NCBI GenBank assembly: GCA_026399415.1
Contig: JAPLQZ010000156.1
Location: 1-32,665 of the forward strand
Direction of reading: 5' to 3'
From: Rhodocyclales bacterium
Lineage (GTDB): Bacteria > Pseudomonadota > Gammaproteobacteria > Burkholderiales > Rhodocyclaceae
Length of the DNA: 32,665 bases
The translations under genes were made by a program, and so were the position numbers. Position 1 is the stretch's first letter. Each line of letters begins with the position of its first letter. Under the pieces are notes generated by a model, which saw nothing but the letters and a program-made list of their open reading frames with translations, was not told the DNA's origin and searched no databases. Shown here one piece after another: positions 8,148 to 17,495 of this stretch.

Positions 8148-8366
8148 CTACTTGGCGCGGAACACGATGCGACCTTTTGAAAAGTCGTAGGGCGTAAGTT
8201 GCACGGTGACCTTGTCGCCGGGAAGGATGCGGATGTAGTGCATGCGCATTTTTCCGGAGATATGGCCAAGAACCACGTGCCCGTTCTCAAGCTTGATGCG
8301 GAACGTGGCATTCGGAAGATTTTCGACGACCTCTCCCTGCATTTCAATAACGTCTTCCTTCGACAT
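8148..8366 (-). CDS. infA: Translation initiation factor IF-1
   Basis: IF-1 binds the A site of the small subunit during initiation. The 72-residue OB-fold protein has the family's exact usual length and motifs ([31 protein letters not shown]). The ATG comes only three bases after the secY stop, and no Shine-Dalgarno is visible in the few bases upstream (GCCCGCTGATTC), so initiation probably depends on coupling to secY termination. Location between secY and rpmJ is common in betaproteobacteria. An overlapping ORF at 8084-8347 is a shadow. Confidence 0.97.
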   Translation of the reverse strand: MSKEDVIEMQGEVVENLPNATFRIKLENGHVVLGHISGKMRMHYIRILPGDKVTVQLTPYDFSKGRIVFRAK

Positions 8367-8369
8367 GAA

Positions 8370-9698
8370 TCAGCGGGCCGGGAAACCGGCTCCCTTGAAA
8401 TTGGCCTTCTTCAGGAGACTTTCATACTGATGCGACATTACATAGGCCTGCACCTGCGACATGAAGTCCATTGTCACGACAACGATGATCAACAGGCTGG
8501 TGCCCCCGAAATAGAACGGCACATTCCACTTCAAGATAAGAAACTCCGGTAGCAGACAAACCACCGTGATATAGATGGCGCCGGCCAGAGTCAGGCGGGT
8601 CAGAATCTTGTCAATGTAGCGAGCTGTCTGGTCGCCGGGGCGAATGCCGGGAACAAACGCACCGCTCTTCTTCAGGTTGTCGGCCGTCTCCTTGGAATTG
8701 AACACCAGCGCGGTGTAGAAGAAGCAGAAAAATACGATTGCAGTGGCGTAGAGCATCACGTAGATCGGTTGCCCGGGGGACAGCGTGGCCGCAATGTCCT
8801 TGAGCCAACGCATGCCGTCACCCGATCCAAACCAGCCGGCAGCAGTAGCCGGGAACAGGATGATCGAGGATGCAAAGATGGGAGGAATAACGCCCGACAT
8901 ATTGAGTTTCAATGGCAGATGGGAGCTTTGGCCGCCGTAGACCTTGTTGCCAACCTGGCGCTTGGCATAGTTCACCAGGATCTTGCGCTGGCCTTTTTCG
9001 ACGAACACCACGAAGCCTGTGACCAGAACCACCAGAACGCAAATGAACAACGCCGAAATCGGGTGCATCGCACCGGTACGAACGAGTTCGAAGAGGCCGC
9101 CCAGTGCATTCGGCAAACCAGCCACGATGCCAGCGAAAATAATGATCGAAATGCCGTTGCCCAAACCTCGCTCGGTAATCTGCTCACCAAGCCACATCAG
9201 AAACATTGTCCCGGTCAGCAAGGTCAGCACCGTAACGAAGCGGAACAGGCCGCCCGGGTCGAGCACCAGTCCGGCCTGCGATTCAAGTGCAATTGCGATA
9301 CCGAGCCCCTGGAATAACGCCAGGGCGACAGTGCCGTAACGTGTGTATTGAGTAATCTTGCGGCGCCCGGCCTCACCCTCCTTCTTCAAAGCCTCCATCG
9401 ACGGCACAGAGATCGTCATGAGTTGCATGATGATCGACGAAGAAATGTAGGGCATGATGCCGAGCGCGAATAGCGTGAAGCGCGACAACGCACCGCCCGA
9501 AAAAAGGTTGAAGACGCCAAGAATTCCGCCCTGCTGACCCTGGAACAACTCCGCCAACTTGACAGGGTCAATTCCGGGCACGGGGATGTGCGCACCGATT
9601 CGATATACCACCAGCGCGCCCAGCAGGAACCAGAGCCGGCGCCAAAGGTCGCCAAACTTGCCAGTCTTGCCGAGAGATGCTGCCTGGGGGCTTGCCAC
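8370..9698 (-). CDS. secY: Preprotein translocase subunit SecY
   Basis: SecY is the channel of the Sec translocon in the inner membrane and works with SecE, SecG and SecA. The 442-residue protein has about ten hydrophobic segments and typical stretches such as [21 protein letters not shown] and [19 protein letters not shown]. The start is a GTG at 9698, with GAGGA eight bases upstream. It follows rplO by 21 bases in the spc block and is coupled to infA downstream. Length and content are normal. Confidence 0.97.
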   Translation of the reverse strand: MASPQAASLGKTGKFGDLWRRLWFLLGALVVYRIGAHIPVPGIDPVKLAELFQGQQGGILGVFNLFSGGALSRFTLFALGIMPYISSSIIMQLMTISVPSMEALKKEGEAGRRKITQYTRYGTVALALFQGLGIAIALESQAGLVLDPGGLFRFVTVLTLLTGTMFLMWLGEQITERGLGNGISIIIFAGIVAGLPNALGGLFELVRTGAMHPISALFICVLVVLVTGFVVFVEKGQRKILVNYAKRQVGNKVYGGQSSHLPLKLNMSGVIPPIFASSIILFPATAAGWFGSGDGMRWLKDIAATLSPGQPIYVMLYATAIVFFCFFYTALVFNSKETADNLKKSGAFVPGIRPGDQTARYIDKILTRLTLAGAIYITVVCLLPEFLILKWNVPFYFGGTSLLIIVVVTMDFMSQVQAYVMSHQYESLLKKANFKGAGFPAR

Positions 9699-9719
9699 GT
9701 GTTTCGTCCTCGTTAGCTA

Positions 9720-10172
9720 TCAGGCTGCGGCGATGTCTGCGACAGAACCGCCGGCGGCTTCGATTGCGGCACGGGCTCCTTTGGTCGCGCCAACGCCTTT
9801 AAGTGCGATCTTGCGATTGAGCTTGCCGGACAGAATAACTTTGGCCGACAGGGCATCCGCAGCAATCACGCCGGCCTGCTTCAGCACCAGCAGATCAACT
9901 TCTTCGACCGGCAGTTTGTCCAACTCCGACAGGCGCACTTCAACATTGCGGCTCGCCGTCAATGAAACGAATCCGCGCTTTGGCAACCGACGCTGCAACG
10001 GCATCTGGCCGCCCTCGAAGCCTACCTTGTGGAAACCACCGGCGCGCGACTTCTGGCCTTTGTGTCCGCGCCCGGCCGTCTTGCCAAGACCGCTGCCAAT
10101 TCCTCGTCCGACACGCTTGGAAGCGTGCTTGGAGCCGGCACCCGGCTTCAGGTTGTTAAGTTCCATACTCAT
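9720..10172 (-). CDS. rplO: 50S ribosomal protein L15
   Basis: L15 is a late-assembly protein of the large subunit with a long, glycine- and arginine-rich N-terminal extension, seen here as [24 protein letters not shown] split over residues about 20-45, followed by [15 protein letters not shown]. At 150 residues it is of normal length. Two starts are possible: the ATG at 10172 has AAGGGG six bases upstream, while the ATG at 10166 (MELNNLKP) matches many homologues. I keep the first because of its spacing. It lies ten bases after rpmD. Confidence 0.96.
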   Translation of the reverse strand: MSMELNNLKPGAGSKHASKRVGRGIGSGLGKTAGRGHKGQKSRAGGFHKVGFEGGQMPLQRRLPKRGFVSLTASRNVEVRLSELDKLPVEEVDLLVLKQAGVIAADALSAKVILSGKLNRKIALKGVGATKGARAAIEAAGGSVADIAAA

Positions 10173-10182
10173 CGATATCCCC

Positions 10183-10365
10183 TTAGCCTTCGCACTTGAC
10201 CAGATAGGCCACTTTGCGGATCATGCCGCGCACTGCGGGCGTATCCTCAAGCACAGCCGAACTGTTGAGCCTCCTCAGGCCAAGTCCGCGCACCGTCGCG
10301 CGATGATCCTGCTTGGTGCCGATGACGCTCTTTACCAGCGTGACCTTGATCGTCTTGTCAGTCAT
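10183..10365 (-). CDS. rpmD: 50S ribosomal protein L30
   Basis: L30 is a small protein of the large subunit. The 60-residue product has the expected length and the signature [27 protein letters not shown]. It begins three bases after the rpsE stop region (rpsE ends at 10369) and is followed closely by rplO, in the standard spc order. Its ribosome binding site lies within the rpsE end. Nothing unusual is seen. Confidence 0.95.
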   Translation of the reverse strand: MTDKTIKVTLVKSVIGTKQDHRATVRGLGLRRLNSSAVLEDTPAVRGMIRKVAYLVKCEG

Positions 10366-10368
10366 GGC

Positions 10369-10896
10369 TCACTCCAGAATTTCAGCGATGGCCTTGCCGC
10401 GCTTGGCGGCAATCTCGGCCGGGGTACTCATGGCCAGCAAACCATGCAGCGTTGCGCGCACCACGTTGTAAGGATTGGTCGAGCCGATGGTCTTGGCCAC
10501 CACGTCGGTAATCCCCATCACTTCGAACACAGCGCGCATCGGGCCGCCGGCGATGACACCGGTACCAGGAGACGCAGGGGACATCAACACTGTGGTTGCA
10601 CCGTGCTTACCGGTAACCGAATGGTGCAGGGTGCCATCCTTGATATTGATTTTTGACATCTTGCGACGCGCTTCCTCCATCGCCTTCTGAACGGCAACGG
10701 GAACTTCACGGGACTTGCCCTTGCCCATGCCGATGCCGCCATCGCCATCACCCACCACGGTAAGCGCCGCGAAACCGAGAATCCGGCCGCCCTTCACCAC
10801 CTTGGTGACGCGATTGATGGACACCATCTTTTCGCGCATGCCGTCGTCGCGCTCTTCCTGGGCCTGCTGCTGTTTCCTGCCTTGAGGTTTAGCCAT
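10369..10896 (-). CDS. rpsE: 30S ribosomal protein S5
   Basis: S5 contributes to mRNA unwinding at the entry channel and to decoding accuracy; spectinomycin binds nearby. The 175-residue protein has the double-stranded RNA-binding domain ([21 protein letters not shown]) and the C-terminal domain ([32 protein letters not shown]). The N-terminus is rich in Gln, Arg and Asp, as is usual in betaproteobacteria. It starts 11 bases after the L6-L18 fusion frame ends and is intact, so the anomaly upstream does not extend into it. Confidence 0.97.
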   Translation of the reverse strand: MAKPQGRKQQQAQEERDDGMREKMVSINRVTKVVKGGRILGFAALTVVGDGDGGIGMGKGKSREVPVAVQKAMEEARRKMSKINIKDGTLHHSVTGKHGATTVLMSPASPGTGVIAGGPMRAVFEVMGITDVVAKTIGSTNPYNVVRATLHGLLAMSTPAEIAAKRGKAIAEILE

Positions 10897-10907
10897 GTCC
10901 GTCTCGC

Positions 10908-11261
10908 TTAGAACTTGAGTCCGCCCTCACGGGCGGCTTCAGCCAGCGCCTTGACGCGGCCGTGGTAGTGGAAACCGGAGCGGTCGAAAGCAACCTGCTC
11001 GATGCCGGCCGCTTTGGCCCGCTCGGCGATGAGTTTGCCAACCGTCTTGGCGGCATTGACGTTACCGCCATTCGGAACCTGGCTCCGCACTTCCGGCTCC
11101 ATGGTCGAAGCGGCAGCGAGCACACGGGTGCCGCAGCCGGAGAAAATCTGGGCAGAGATATGCAAGTTGCTGCGATGCACCGCGAGGCGCACCACTTTGA
11201 GCTCCGCAATTTTGGCGCGGGTTTTGCGCGCCCTGCGCAGACGAGCCTGTTTCTTTTCCAT
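10908..11261 (-). other. rplR: L18 moiety of the fusion, retaining its native ATG (rplR)
   Basis: The L18 segment is complete at 117 residues and begins with its own ATG at 11261. The bases before it (GGTATGCAATC) contain no purine-rich Shine-Dalgarno at normal spacing, and there is no L6 stop codon nearby to allow termination-reinitiation. Separate L18 production would therefore need weak internal initiation or proteolysis of the fusion. In other genomes this segment is the independent gene rplR. Confidence 0.85.
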
Positions 11262-11759
11262 GATTGCATACCGGACGCCCTTGCCCTTGTAGGGCTCCGG
11301 AGACCGGTAGGCACGCACTTCAGCGGCCACCTGACCAACCACCTGCTTGTCGATCCCCTTGATCAGGATCTCAGTTTGGGTCGGCGTTTCAACTTTGATG
11401 CCGTTCGGCATATCGTGCGCGACTGGGTGCGAAAAGCCGAGCGTTAGGTTCAGCTTGGTTCCCTGAGCCTGCGCACGATATCCAACGCCGACCAGGGTCA
11501 GCTTCTTCTCAAAGCCCTTGGTTACGCCAATCATCATGTTATTCAGCAGCGCGCGCATCGTGCCCGACATGGCGCCCGCGTTGGGAGCACCCTCTATGGC
11601 ACGACAGAGCAACTTTTCACCGTCTCTCTCGATTTTCACTGCCGGCAACAAGAACTGCTTCAGCGTCCCCAGCGGCCCCTTGACAGCGACCTCGGCATCG
11701 GAAAGCGTGACTTCAACGCCTTTGGGCACATCAACCGGATACTTTGCAATACGTGACAT
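10908..11759 (-). CDS. rplF-rplR: In-frame fusion of 50S ribosomal proteins L6 and L18
   Basis: One 283-codon frame encodes two ribosomal proteins. Residues 1-165 are L6 ([17 protein letters not shown] to [13 protein letters not shown]), which binds 23S rRNA near the factor-binding site. Residue 166 is a single Ile, and residues 167-283 are a full 117-residue L18 ([17 protein letters not shown] to AREGGLKF), which binds 5S rRNA. L6 is normally about 177 residues, with roughly 12 acidic and lysine-rich residues after RYA, then a stop and a separate rplR ribosome binding site; all of these are absent. Both neighbours, rpsH and rpsE, are intact and standard. The gene could be a real fusion, a recent in-frame deletion, or an assembly error. 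L18 could still start at its own ATG, though no good ribosome binding site remains. Confidence 0.9.
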   Translation of the reverse strand: MSRIAKYPVDVPKGVEVTLSDAEVAVKGPLGTLKQFLLPAVKIERDGEKLLCRAIEGAPNAGAMSGTMRALLNNMMIGVTKGFEKKLTLVGVGYRAQAQGTKLNLTLGFSHPVAHDMPNGIKVETPTQTEILIKGIDKQVVGQVAAEVRAYRSPEPYKGKGVRYAIMEKKQARLRRARKTRAKIAELKVVRLAVHRSNLHISAQIFSGCGTRVLAAASTMEPEVRSQVPNGGNVNAAKTVGKLIAERAKAAGIEQVAFDRSGFHYHGRVKALAEAAREGGLKF

Positions 11760-11771
11760 GACAGCGGCTCC

Positions 11772-12167
11772 TTAGGCGACGATACAGAGAACTTCGCCGC
11801 CCATGTTGCCTGCCCGCGCCCGGCGGTCGGTCATCACGCCCTTCGGCGTGGAGACAATGGCAACACCCAGCCCGTTCATGACGCGGGGCAAATCGTCCTT
11901 GCCCTTGTAAACTCGCAGCCCTGGCTTGGAAACGCGTTCGATACGTTCAATTACCGGATGCCCGGCGTAGTACTTGAGCGCAATATCGAGTTCAGGTTTT
12001 GCGCCATTCTCGCGAATAGCGAAATCATCAATGTAACCCTCATCCTTCAGCACCATGGCAATTGCCACCTTGAGTTTGGAGGAAGGCATGGAAACGGAAA
12101 GCTTCTCCGCCATCTGCGCGTTGCGGATGCGGGTCAACATGTCGGCAACTGGATCGGTCATGCTCAT
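11772..12167 (-). CDS. rpsH: 30S ribosomal protein S8
   Basis: S8 is a primary 16S rRNA binder and, in E. coli, the translational repressor of the spc operon. The 131-residue protein begins [18 protein letters not shown] and ends [17 protein letters not shown], both typical. GGAGATCCAT precedes the ATG at 12167, supporting this start over the second Met. It lies ten bases after rpsN and 12 before rplF. Length and sequence are normal. Confidence 0.97.
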   Translation of the reverse strand: MSMTDPVADMLTRIRNAQMAEKLSVSMPSSKLKVAIAMVLKDEGYIDDFAIRENGAKPELDIALKYYAGHPVIERIERVSKPGLRVYKGKDDLPRVMNGLGVAIVSTPKGVMTDRRARAGNMGGEVLCIVA

Positions 12168-12177
12168 ATGGATCTCC

Positions 12178-12483
12178 TTACCAGCTTGCCTTGGTCATGC
12201 CAGGCACTTCGCCGCGCATCGCAACCTCGCGCAGCTTGTTACGGCACAGACCGAACTTGCGAAAGACACCGCGGGGACGCCCGGTCAATGCGCATCGATT
12301 GCGCTGACGGGACGGACTCGCGTTGCGGGGCAACTGCTGGAGTTTCAGCCGCGCATCCATGCGCTCCTCATCCGACAGCTTGACGTTGTTGATCACGGCA
12401 AAAAGTTCGGCACGCTTGGCAGCGTACTTCGCTACCATCTTTGCGCGCTTTTCTTCGCGGTTAATAAGAGCTAGTTTCGCCAT
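12178..12483 (-). CDS. rpsN: 30S ribosomal protein S14 (long, zinc-free form)
   Basis: S14 sits in the head of the small subunit. The 101-residue product is the long C- type: the two CxxC pairs of the short zinc form are missing, and the conserved core reads [19 protein letters not shown]. It therefore differs from S4 and L36 in this window, which keep their zinc sites. It lies between rplE (7-base gap) and rpsH, the standard spc order. Confidence 0.97.
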   Translation of the reverse strand: MAKLALINREEKRAKMVAKYAAKRAELFAVINNVKLSDEERMDARLKLQQLPRNASPSRQRNRCALTGRPRGVFRKFGLCRNKLREVAMRGEVPGMTKASW

Positions 12484-12490
12484 ACGTCCC

Positions 12491-13030
12491 TCAGTTCTTG
12501 AAGGGGAACTTGAATGCGGCGAGAAGCGCCTTCGCTTCTTCGTCGTTCTTCGCGGTGGTGGTGATACTGATATTCATGCCACGCAACGCATCGATCTTGT
12601 CGTACTCAACCTCGGGGAAAATGATCTGTTCCTTGACCCCGACGTTGTAATTGCCACGCCCATCAAAGCCTTTGCCGGAAATTCCACGAAAGTCGCGGAT
12701 ACGCGGCATAGCTATGGTTACCAGGCGGTCAAGAAATTCGTACATACGATTTCCGCGCAGCGTCAGCATGCATCCGATCGGGTAGCCCTCACGAATCTTG
12801 AAGACCGCGATTGCCTTGCGCGCCTTGGTTACGACCGGTTTCTGGCCCGCGATCTTGGTCATGTCACCAACCGCGTGATCCAGCACCTTCTTGTCACCGA
12901 CCGCCTCACCCACACCCATATTCAAGGTGATCTTGGTAATGCGCGGAACTTCCATGATGGACTTGTAACCGAACTTCGTCAGAAGTTCGGGGACCACCGT
13001 CTGTTTATAGAATTCCTGCAAGCGCGCCAT
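12491..13030 (-). CDS. rplE: 50S ribosomal protein L5
   Basis: L5 binds 5S rRNA together with L18 and forms part of the central protuberance, contacting the P-site tRNA. The 179-residue protein starts [16 protein letters not shown] and contains [17 protein letters not shown] and [17 protein letters not shown], with the typical end AAFKFPFKN. The length is normal. In E. coli the S8 repressor binds mRNA near the start of this gene; I could not establish an equivalent structure here. It follows rplX by nine bases. Confidence 0.97.
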   Translation of the reverse strand: MARLQEFYKQTVVPELLTKFGYKSIMEVPRITKITLNMGVGEAVGDKKVLDHAVGDMTKIAGQKPVVTKARKAIAVFKIREGYPIGCMLTLRGNRMYEFLDRLVTIAMPRIRDFRGISGKGFDGRGNYNVGVKEQIIFPEVEYDKIDALRGMNISITTTAKNDEEAKALLAAFKFPFKN

Positions 13031-13039
13031 GACTGATCC

Positions 13040-13357
13040 TTACGCGTCAACAACTTCGCCGTTCGACTTGAACACCCGAACCTTGCGGCCATCGTCGAGT
13101 TGCTTGAAGCCGACGCGATCCGCTTTCTGGGTGGCAGGATTGAACAGCGCCACATTGGAAACATTAATCGGCATTTCCTTCTCGACAATGCCGCCCTGAT
13201 TACCCTTAAGCGGGTTAGGCTTGGTGTGCTTCTTGACGCGATTGATGCCTTCAACAAGCAGGCGGTCTGCGTCGAGCCAGTTCAGCACAACACCGCGTTT
13301 GCCCTTGTCTTTACCTGTGGTAACAACCACGTCGTCACCCTTGCGAATCTTGTTCAT
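13040..13357 (-). CDS. rplX: 50S ribosomal protein L24
   Basis: L24 is an assembly-initiating protein of the large subunit that binds the 5' end of 23S rRNA. The 105-residue protein contains the KOW motif near its start ([19 protein letters not shown]) and the conserved [23 protein letters not shown]. It lies between rplN (22-base gap) and rplE in the standard order. Nothing unusual is seen. Confidence 0.97.
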   Translation of the reverse strand: MNKIRKGDDVVVTTGKDKGKRGVVLNWLDADRLLVEGINRVKKHTKPNPLKGNQGGIVEKEMPINVSNVALFNPATQKADRVGFKQLDDGRKVRVFKSNGEVVDA

Positions 13358-13379
13358 GATCGAGTCCTTGATTGCCGGT

Positions 13380-13748
13380 TCAAAGAACCTCGGGAGCCAG
13401 CGAGACGATCTTCATGAATCGCTCGGTGCGCAACTCACGCGTCACCGGGCCGAAGATTCGTGTGCCGATCGGTTCCAGCTTGTTGTTCAGCAATACCGCT
13501 GCGTTGCCATCGAACTTGATGAGCGATCCGTCTGAACGACGCACGCCCTTGGCGGTACGCACCACCACTGCGCTATAAACCTCACCTTTTTTGACACGGC
13601 CACGCGGTGCGGCATCCTTGATGGTGACCTTGATGACGTCACCAATGCCGGCATAGCGACGCTTGGAACCACCAAGCACCTTGATACACATGACCGAACG
13701 CGCGCCAGTATTGTCGGCGACATCCAGCAGAGACTGCATTTGAATCAT
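13380..13748 (-). CDS. rplN: 50S ribosomal protein L14
   Basis: L14 lies at the subunit interface and forms a bridge to 16S rRNA. The 122-residue protein starts [19 protein letters not shown], the universal L14 signature, and ends [24 protein letters not shown] precedes the ATG. It is the first gene of the spc block: a 184-base gap separates it from rpsQ, and a strong candidate promoter lies about 110-140 bases upstream. A small hairpin AGCCC-CTAGC-GGGCT lies in its leader. Confidence 0.97.
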   Translation of the reverse strand: MIQMQSLLDVADNTGARSVMCIKVLGGSKRRYAGIGDVIKVTIKDAAPRGRVKKGEVYSAVVVRTAKGVRRSDGSLIKFDGNAAVLLNNKLEPIGTRIFGPVTRELRTERFMKIVSLAPEVL

Positions 13749-13860
13749 TTTTTCATCTCCAACTTAATCCGCGATTGACTCAAGTCCCGCGATCAGTCTT
13801 GGAGCCCGCTAGGGGCTGGGATGCCAGGAAGATAAAACCCCGGCGGAGCAAAGAGGCGAG

Positions 13861-13888
13861 ATTTTACATCCAGCCCTTACGTTGTCAA
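13861..13888 (-). promoter_or_regulatory. Candidate strong sigma70 promoter of the spc operon
   Basis: On the - strand, a perfect TTGACA (-35, 13883-13888) and TAAAAT (-10, 13861-13866) are 16 bases apart in the rpsQ-rplN gap, where the E. coli spc promoter also lies. The start region reads CTCGCCTCTTTGC, GC-rich before +1 as in stringently controlled promoters, and resembles the str and S10 promoters here. Confidence 0.8.
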
Positions 13889-13932
13889 CTACTTATTGCC
13901 GTATTGCAAGGTGCGCCACGACAAAGGTGCAA

Positions 13933-14205
13933 TCAGACCGCGCGGGCCTTTTCCACAACCTTGGCGACACGCCATGCCTTGGTCTTGGAAATTGGAGCGC
14001 ATTCCTCAATCTGCACCAGATCGCCGGCTACCGGCTCCGTGCCATCGACGTGCGCGTGATACTTTTTTGAACGCGTCATGATCTTGCCGATCACCGGGTG
14101 CTTGACCTTGCGTTCAACCAGTACCGTCACGGTTTTCTGCATCTTGTCCGAAACAACGCGCCCTTGGAGGGTGCGCCGCACGGTTTGAGTGGTCGCTTCC
14201 GTCAT
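13933..14205 (-). CDS. rpsQ: 30S ribosomal protein S17
   Basis: S17 is an OB-fold primary binder of 16S rRNA. The 90-residue product has the signature [22 protein letters not shown] and the core [19 protein letters not shown]. Its ATG overlaps the rpmC stop by four bases (ATGA), so the two are translationally coupled. It is the last gene of the S10 block, followed by the gap that contains the spc promoter. The length is normal, and no terminator is evident after it. Confidence 0.97.
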   Translation of the reverse strand: MTEATTQTVRRTLQGRVVSDKMQKTVTVLVERKVKHPVIGKIMTRSKKYHAHVDGTEPVAGDLVQIEECAPISKTKAWRVAKVVEKARAV

Positions 14206-14396
14206 TTCGCCGCCGCCTTCTCACGCTGAATGGTTTTAACGCGCGCTATATCTTTGCGCACCTTGCCGACCTGGCTGGTATTGGTCAACTGTTGTGTAGC
14301 CACCTGCATGCGAAGCCCGAATTGCGCCTTGCGCAAGTCCAGCAACTCCTTTTGCAGATCCTCGTCGTTCTTAGCTCTAAGCTCACTTGTTTTCAT
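14202..14396 (-). CDS. rpmC: 50S ribosomal protein L29
   Basis: L29 is a small helical-hairpin protein near the exit tunnel, at the docking site of signal recognition particle and trigger factor. The 64-residue protein reads [26 protein letters not shown] at its start (shown here only to identify the family) and ends [15 protein letters not shown]. It begins three bases after rplP ends and overlaps rpsQ by four bases. The length is as expected. Confidence 0.96.
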   Translation of the reverse strand: MKTSELRAKNDEDLQKELLDLRKAQFGLRMQVATQQLTNTSQVGKVRKDIARVKTIQREKAAAK

Positions 14397-14399
14397 GAC

Positions 14400-14813
14400 T
14401 TATCCCAAATGGCGGGTAACGAAGGTGGTTTCGAGCGGCAGCTTGGCCGCTGCAAGACGGAATGCTTCACGCGCAAGCGTCTCGTCGACTCCATCCATCT
14501 CGTAAAGGACCTTGCCGGGCTGGATCTCGGCGACCCAGTACTCAGGGGAACCTTTGCCGTTACCCATCCGAACCTCCAGTGGCTTCTTCGAAATCGGCTT
14601 GTCCGGAAAAATGCGGATCCAGATACGCCCGCCACGTTTGATATGACGAGTCATGGCGCGGCGCGCGGCTTCAATCTGGCGGGCCGTAAGACGACCGCGA
14701 CCGATGGCCTTGAGGCCGTATTCGCCAAAACTCACTTTGGCGCCTCGTGTCGCGAGCCCCGTATTGCGACCCTTTTGTTCCTTGCGATATTTTCTGCGGG
14801 CAGGTTGCAGCAT
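14400..14813 (-). CDS. rplP: 50S ribosomal protein L16
   Basis: L16 helps shape the A-site and the peptidyl transferase region of the large subunit. The 137-residue product opens [17 protein letters not shown] and contains [21 protein letters not shown] and [18 protein letters not shown], both hallmark segments; the Arg in EVRMGNGKG corresponds to the site hydroxylated in E. coli. It lies between rpsC and rpmC with gaps of three bases each. It is an ordinary member of the S10 block. Confidence 0.97.
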   Translation of the reverse strand: MLQPARRKYRKEQKGRNTGLATRGAKVSFGEYGLKAIGRGRLTARQIEAARRAMTRHIKRGGRIWIRIFPDKPISKKPLEVRMGNGKGSPEYWVAEIQPGKVLYEMDGVDETLAREAFRLAAAKLPLETTFVTRHLG

Positions 14814-14816
14814 GTT

Positions 14817-15713
14817 TTACTCCTTGCCTTCTTTCGCTGCGCTATCGACACCCTCGGTCTTGGCCGGGGCCTTGCGAATACGCTTGACGGGGGTCTTTGG
14901 TGCTGCAGCAACGGCTTCCGGCTTGGCTTCCGGCTTAACTTCTGCAGCCTTCTTGGCCGGGGCGCGACGGGCGACGGGCTTGGCTTCGCCTTCGCCTTCG
15001 GTCCGGGGCTTCCCGGGAGGGCTGCGGCGCGGCTTGCGCTGATCATCAACAGCAGGCTCGGGAGTCGCCAGCAGAGCTTCACTGCGTGAAAGAATCTCGC
15101 CCTTGAACACCCATACCTTGATACCGATGATGCCATACGTGGTCTTCGCCTCGGCAGTACCGTAGTCGATGTCGGCACGCAGCGTATGCAGAGGCACGCG
15201 ACCTTCGCGATACCACTCCCTGCGGGCAATTTCGGCACCGTTCAGGCGTCCGGAACTCATGATCTTGATGCCCTGGGCACCGAGTCGCATGGCATTCTGC
15301 ATCGCCCGCTTCATGGCGCGGCGGAACATGATGCGCTTTTCGAGTTGCTGGGCAATCGAGTCGGCAATCAGTTGCGCATCGATTTCCGGTTTACGTATCT
15401 CTTCGATATTGACATGCACCGGCACGCCCATCTTGCGCTGAAGTTCAGCCTTCAGATGCTCGATGTCTTCACCCTTCTTGCCAATGACGACGCCCGGGCG
15501 AGCGCTATAAACCGTAACTCGTGCATTCTTGGCGGGGCGCTCAATCACGACACGACCGACAGACGCGTGTGCCAGTTTCTTTTTCAGGTATTCACGAACC
15601 TCAAGGTCTTCCTTGAGCATCTGAGGAAAAGTCTTGCTACTGGCGTACCAGCGGGAAGTCCAGTTGCGTGTGACCGAAAGACGAAAACCGATCGGATGAA
15701 TCTTTTGTCCCAT
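14817..15713 (-). CDS. rpsC: 30S ribosomal protein S3 with long basic C-terminal tail
   Basis: S3 lines the mRNA entry tunnel and has helicase activity. Residues 1-210 are standard: [12 protein letters not shown], the KH-domain loop [15 protein letters not shown] at about 74-88, and the C-terminal domain ending [13 protein letters not shown]. From about 211 to 298 there is an 88-residue tail rich in Lys, Ala, Pro and Glu, with repeating KPEA and APAK units, probably disordered. E. coli S3 has 233 residues, so this tail is long; extended tails are known in betaproteobacteria. No frame disturbance is seen. It lies between rplV and rplP. Confidence 0.97.
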   Translation of the reverse strand: MGQKIHPIGFRLSVTRNWTSRWYASSKTFPQMLKEDLEVREYLKKKLAHASVGRVVIERPAKNARVTVYSARPGVVIGKKGEDIEHLKAELQRKMGVPVHVNIEEIRKPEIDAQLIADSIAQQLEKRIMFRRAMKRAMQNAMRLGAQGIKIMSSGRLNGAEIARREWYREGRVPLHTLRADIDYGTAEAKTTYGIIGIKVWVFKGEILSRSEALLATPEPAVDDQRKPRRSPPGKPRTEGEGEAKPVARRAPAKKAAEVKPEAKPEAVAAAPKTPVKRIRKAPAKTEGVDSAAKEGKE

Positions 15714-15722
15714 GTGCCCTCC

Positions 15723-16052
15723 TTAATCGCCAACAGTCACGAAAATGTGACAAGTAGGCTTGAGGATGCGGTTGCCGCGTCCCTTGGCTCGCGCCGTGAA
15801 GCGCTTGAGCACTGTGCCCTTTTCGACATAGATACGCGTGATCTTCAGCGCATCGATATCTGCGCCATCGTTGTGCTCTGCATTGGCGATAGCCGACTCA
15901 AGCACTTTCTTGATGATTCCGGCACCCTTCTTGGGCGAAAATGCCAATATGCTGAGCGCTTGATCTACCGGCTTGCCGCGCACCAAGTCAGCAACAAGGC
16001 GCCCTTTTTGGGCGGAAAGTCGAACACCGCGCAAGTTTGCGTTAGTTTCCAT
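15723..16052 (-). CDS. rplV: 50S ribosomal protein L22
   Basis: L22 lines the nascent-peptide tunnel; its extended hairpin reaches the constriction. The 109-residue protein has normal length and the features [20 protein letters not shown] and, in the tunnel hairpin, [19 protein letters not shown]. No deletion such as those linked with macrolide resistance is apparent in the hairpin. It lies ten bases after rpsS and nine before rpsC. Confidence 0.97.
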   Translation of the reverse strand: METNANLRGVRLSAQKGRLVADLVRGKPVDQALSILAFSPKKGAGIIKKVLESAIANAEHNDGADIDALKITRIYVEKGTVLKRFTARAKGRGNRILKPTCHIFVTVGD

Positions 16053-16061
16053 CGTCGCTCC

Positions 16062-16343
16062 TTACTTCTTCGCGACGGCCTTCTTGCCGCCCGTGTGGCC
16101 CTTGAAGGTTCGCGTCAGCGCGAACTCGCCAAGTTTGTGACCAACCATGTTTTCCGACACATAGACCGGAATATGCTGCTTGCCGTTATGCACTGCAATG
16201 GTCAGTCCCACGAAGTCCGGAAGAATGGTTGAACGGCGCGACCAGGTCTTGATCGGACGCTTGTCGTTGGTGGCGCGCGCCGCATCAACCCGCTTCAGCA
16301 GGTGAGCATCAATGAACGGGCCCTTCTTGATAGAACGTGCCAT
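16062..16343 (-). CDS. rpsS: 30S ribosomal protein S19
   Basis: S19 is in the head of the small subunit and forms a complex with S13. The 93-residue protein begins [19 protein letters not shown] and contains [22 protein letters not shown] and [17 protein letters not shown], the full family signature. It lies three bases after rplB and ten before rplV. The length is normal. Confidence 0.97.
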   Translation of the reverse strand: MARSIKKGPFIDAHLLKRVDAARATNDKRPIKTWSRRSTILPDFVGLTIAVHNGKQHIPVYVSENMVGHKLGEFALTRTFKGHTGGKKAVAKK

Positions 16344-16346
16344 GTC

Positions 16347-17180
16347 TTACCTCTTACCTTTCGGCCTGCGTTGGACAATCATGACGTCCGTGCGCTTGTT
16401 GTTACGGGTGCGATAACCCTTGGTCGGCTGACCCCACGGACTGACAGGAACGCGGCCTTCGCCGGTACGCCCTTCGCCACCACCATGCGGGTGATCAACC
16501 GGATTCATCGCCACGCCGCGGACAGTCGGCCGAATACCGCGCCAACGCATTGCACCGGCCTTGCCGATCTTGCGCAGACTGTGTTCTTCGTTGCCTACCT
16601 CGCCAATCGTCGCACGACACTCAACGTGAATGCGGCGGATTTCGCCGGACCGCAGCCGGATCTGTGCATAGGAGCCTTCACGCGCCAGCAGTTGCACCGA
16701 GGTGCCGGCAGAACGCGCAATCTGCGCGCCTTTGCCGGGCATCATTTCGACGCAATGAATGGTCGTACCGACAGGAATACTGCGGATCGGCAGCGCGTTG
16801 CCCGCCTTGATCGGGGCCTCGGGACCGCTGATGACGACCTGACCAGCCACCATACCCTTGGTAGCAATGATGTAACGGCGCTCGCCGTCGGCATACAGCA
16901 CCAGAGCAATATTGGCGGAACGATTCGGATCATACTGGAGGTTCTCGACCTTGCCCGGAATCCCGTCCTTGTCGCGGCGGAAATCGATCACGCGGTAATG
17001 CTTCTTGTGGCCACCACCCATATGACGAGTGGTGATATGGCCATGCGCATTGCGGCCTGCGGTTCTGGTCTTCTTTTCGACCAGTTTGTCGTGCGGGCGA
17101 CCCTTGTGCAGATTCGGGTTGACCACCTTGACGACACCACGACGACCAGGCGAGGTCGGCTTGACTTTTACGAGAGCCAT
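16347..17180 (-). CDS. rplB: 50S ribosomal protein L2
   Basis: L2 is needed for subunit association and sits near the peptidyl transferase centre. The 277-residue protein contains [13 protein letters not shown]-like C-terminal residues, the core [19 protein letters not shown], and [18 protein letters not shown], which holds the conserved functional His region. It starts directly after rplW with no gap. Length and motifs are normal. A 546-codon ORF on the opposite strand here is a coding shadow. Confidence 0.97.
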   Translation of the reverse strand: MALVKVKPTSPGRRGVVKVVNPNLHKGRPHDKLVEKKTRTAGRNAHGHITTRHMGGGHKKHYRVIDFRRDKDGIPGKVENLQYDPNRSANIALVLYADGERRYIIATKGMVAGQVVISGPEAPIKAGNALPIRSIPVGTTIHCVEMMPGKGAQIARSAGTSVQLLAREGSYAQIRLRSGEIRRIHVECRATIGEVGNEEHSLRKIGKAGAMRWRGIRPTVRGVAMNPVDHPHGGGEGRTGEGRVPVSPWGQPTKGYRTRNNKRTDVMIVQRRPKGKR

Positions 17181-17495
17181 TTAAGCAGCCCCCCCTTCGG
17201 CAAAATTAATTTCCTGGCCAGGCTTGAGGCAGACAAATGCCTTCCTGATGTCGCTGCGACGACCAATATTGCGGCCAGCGCGCTTGACCTTGCCCTTCAG
17301 GTTGGCGATCTGCACCGACTTGACCTCGACTTTGAACAGCATTTCGACGGCCGCCTTGACCTCAGGTTTGGTCGCATCGGGTGTCACGATGAACACCACC
17401 TGCTCGTTTTTGTCGGCAATGTAGGTGGCCTTTTCGGATATCTGCGGGGCCACCAGCACTTGCAGCAAACGTTCTGGATTGAAGTTCTTGCTCAT
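17181..17495 (-). CDS. rplW: 50S ribosomal protein L23
   Basis: L23 is at the tunnel exit and docks trigger factor and SRP. The 104-residue protein has [20 protein letters not shown] at the N-terminus and the conserved [19 protein letters not shown] near the C-terminus. Its start overlaps the rplD stop by four bases (ATGA), so the pair is translationally coupled, and rplB follows immediately. It is of normal length. Confidence 0.97.
   Translation of the reverse strand: MSKNFNPERLLQVLVAPQISEKATYIADKNEQVVFIVTPDATKPEVKAAVEMLFKVEVKSVQIANLKGKVKRAGRNIGRRSDIRKAFVCLKPGQEINFAEGGAA

Noticed and set aside
10889-11338. 149-codon - strand ORF overlapping rplR in another frame
   Set aside because: Shadow frame; L18 similarity lies in the fusion frame, so this does not indicate a frameshifted gene.
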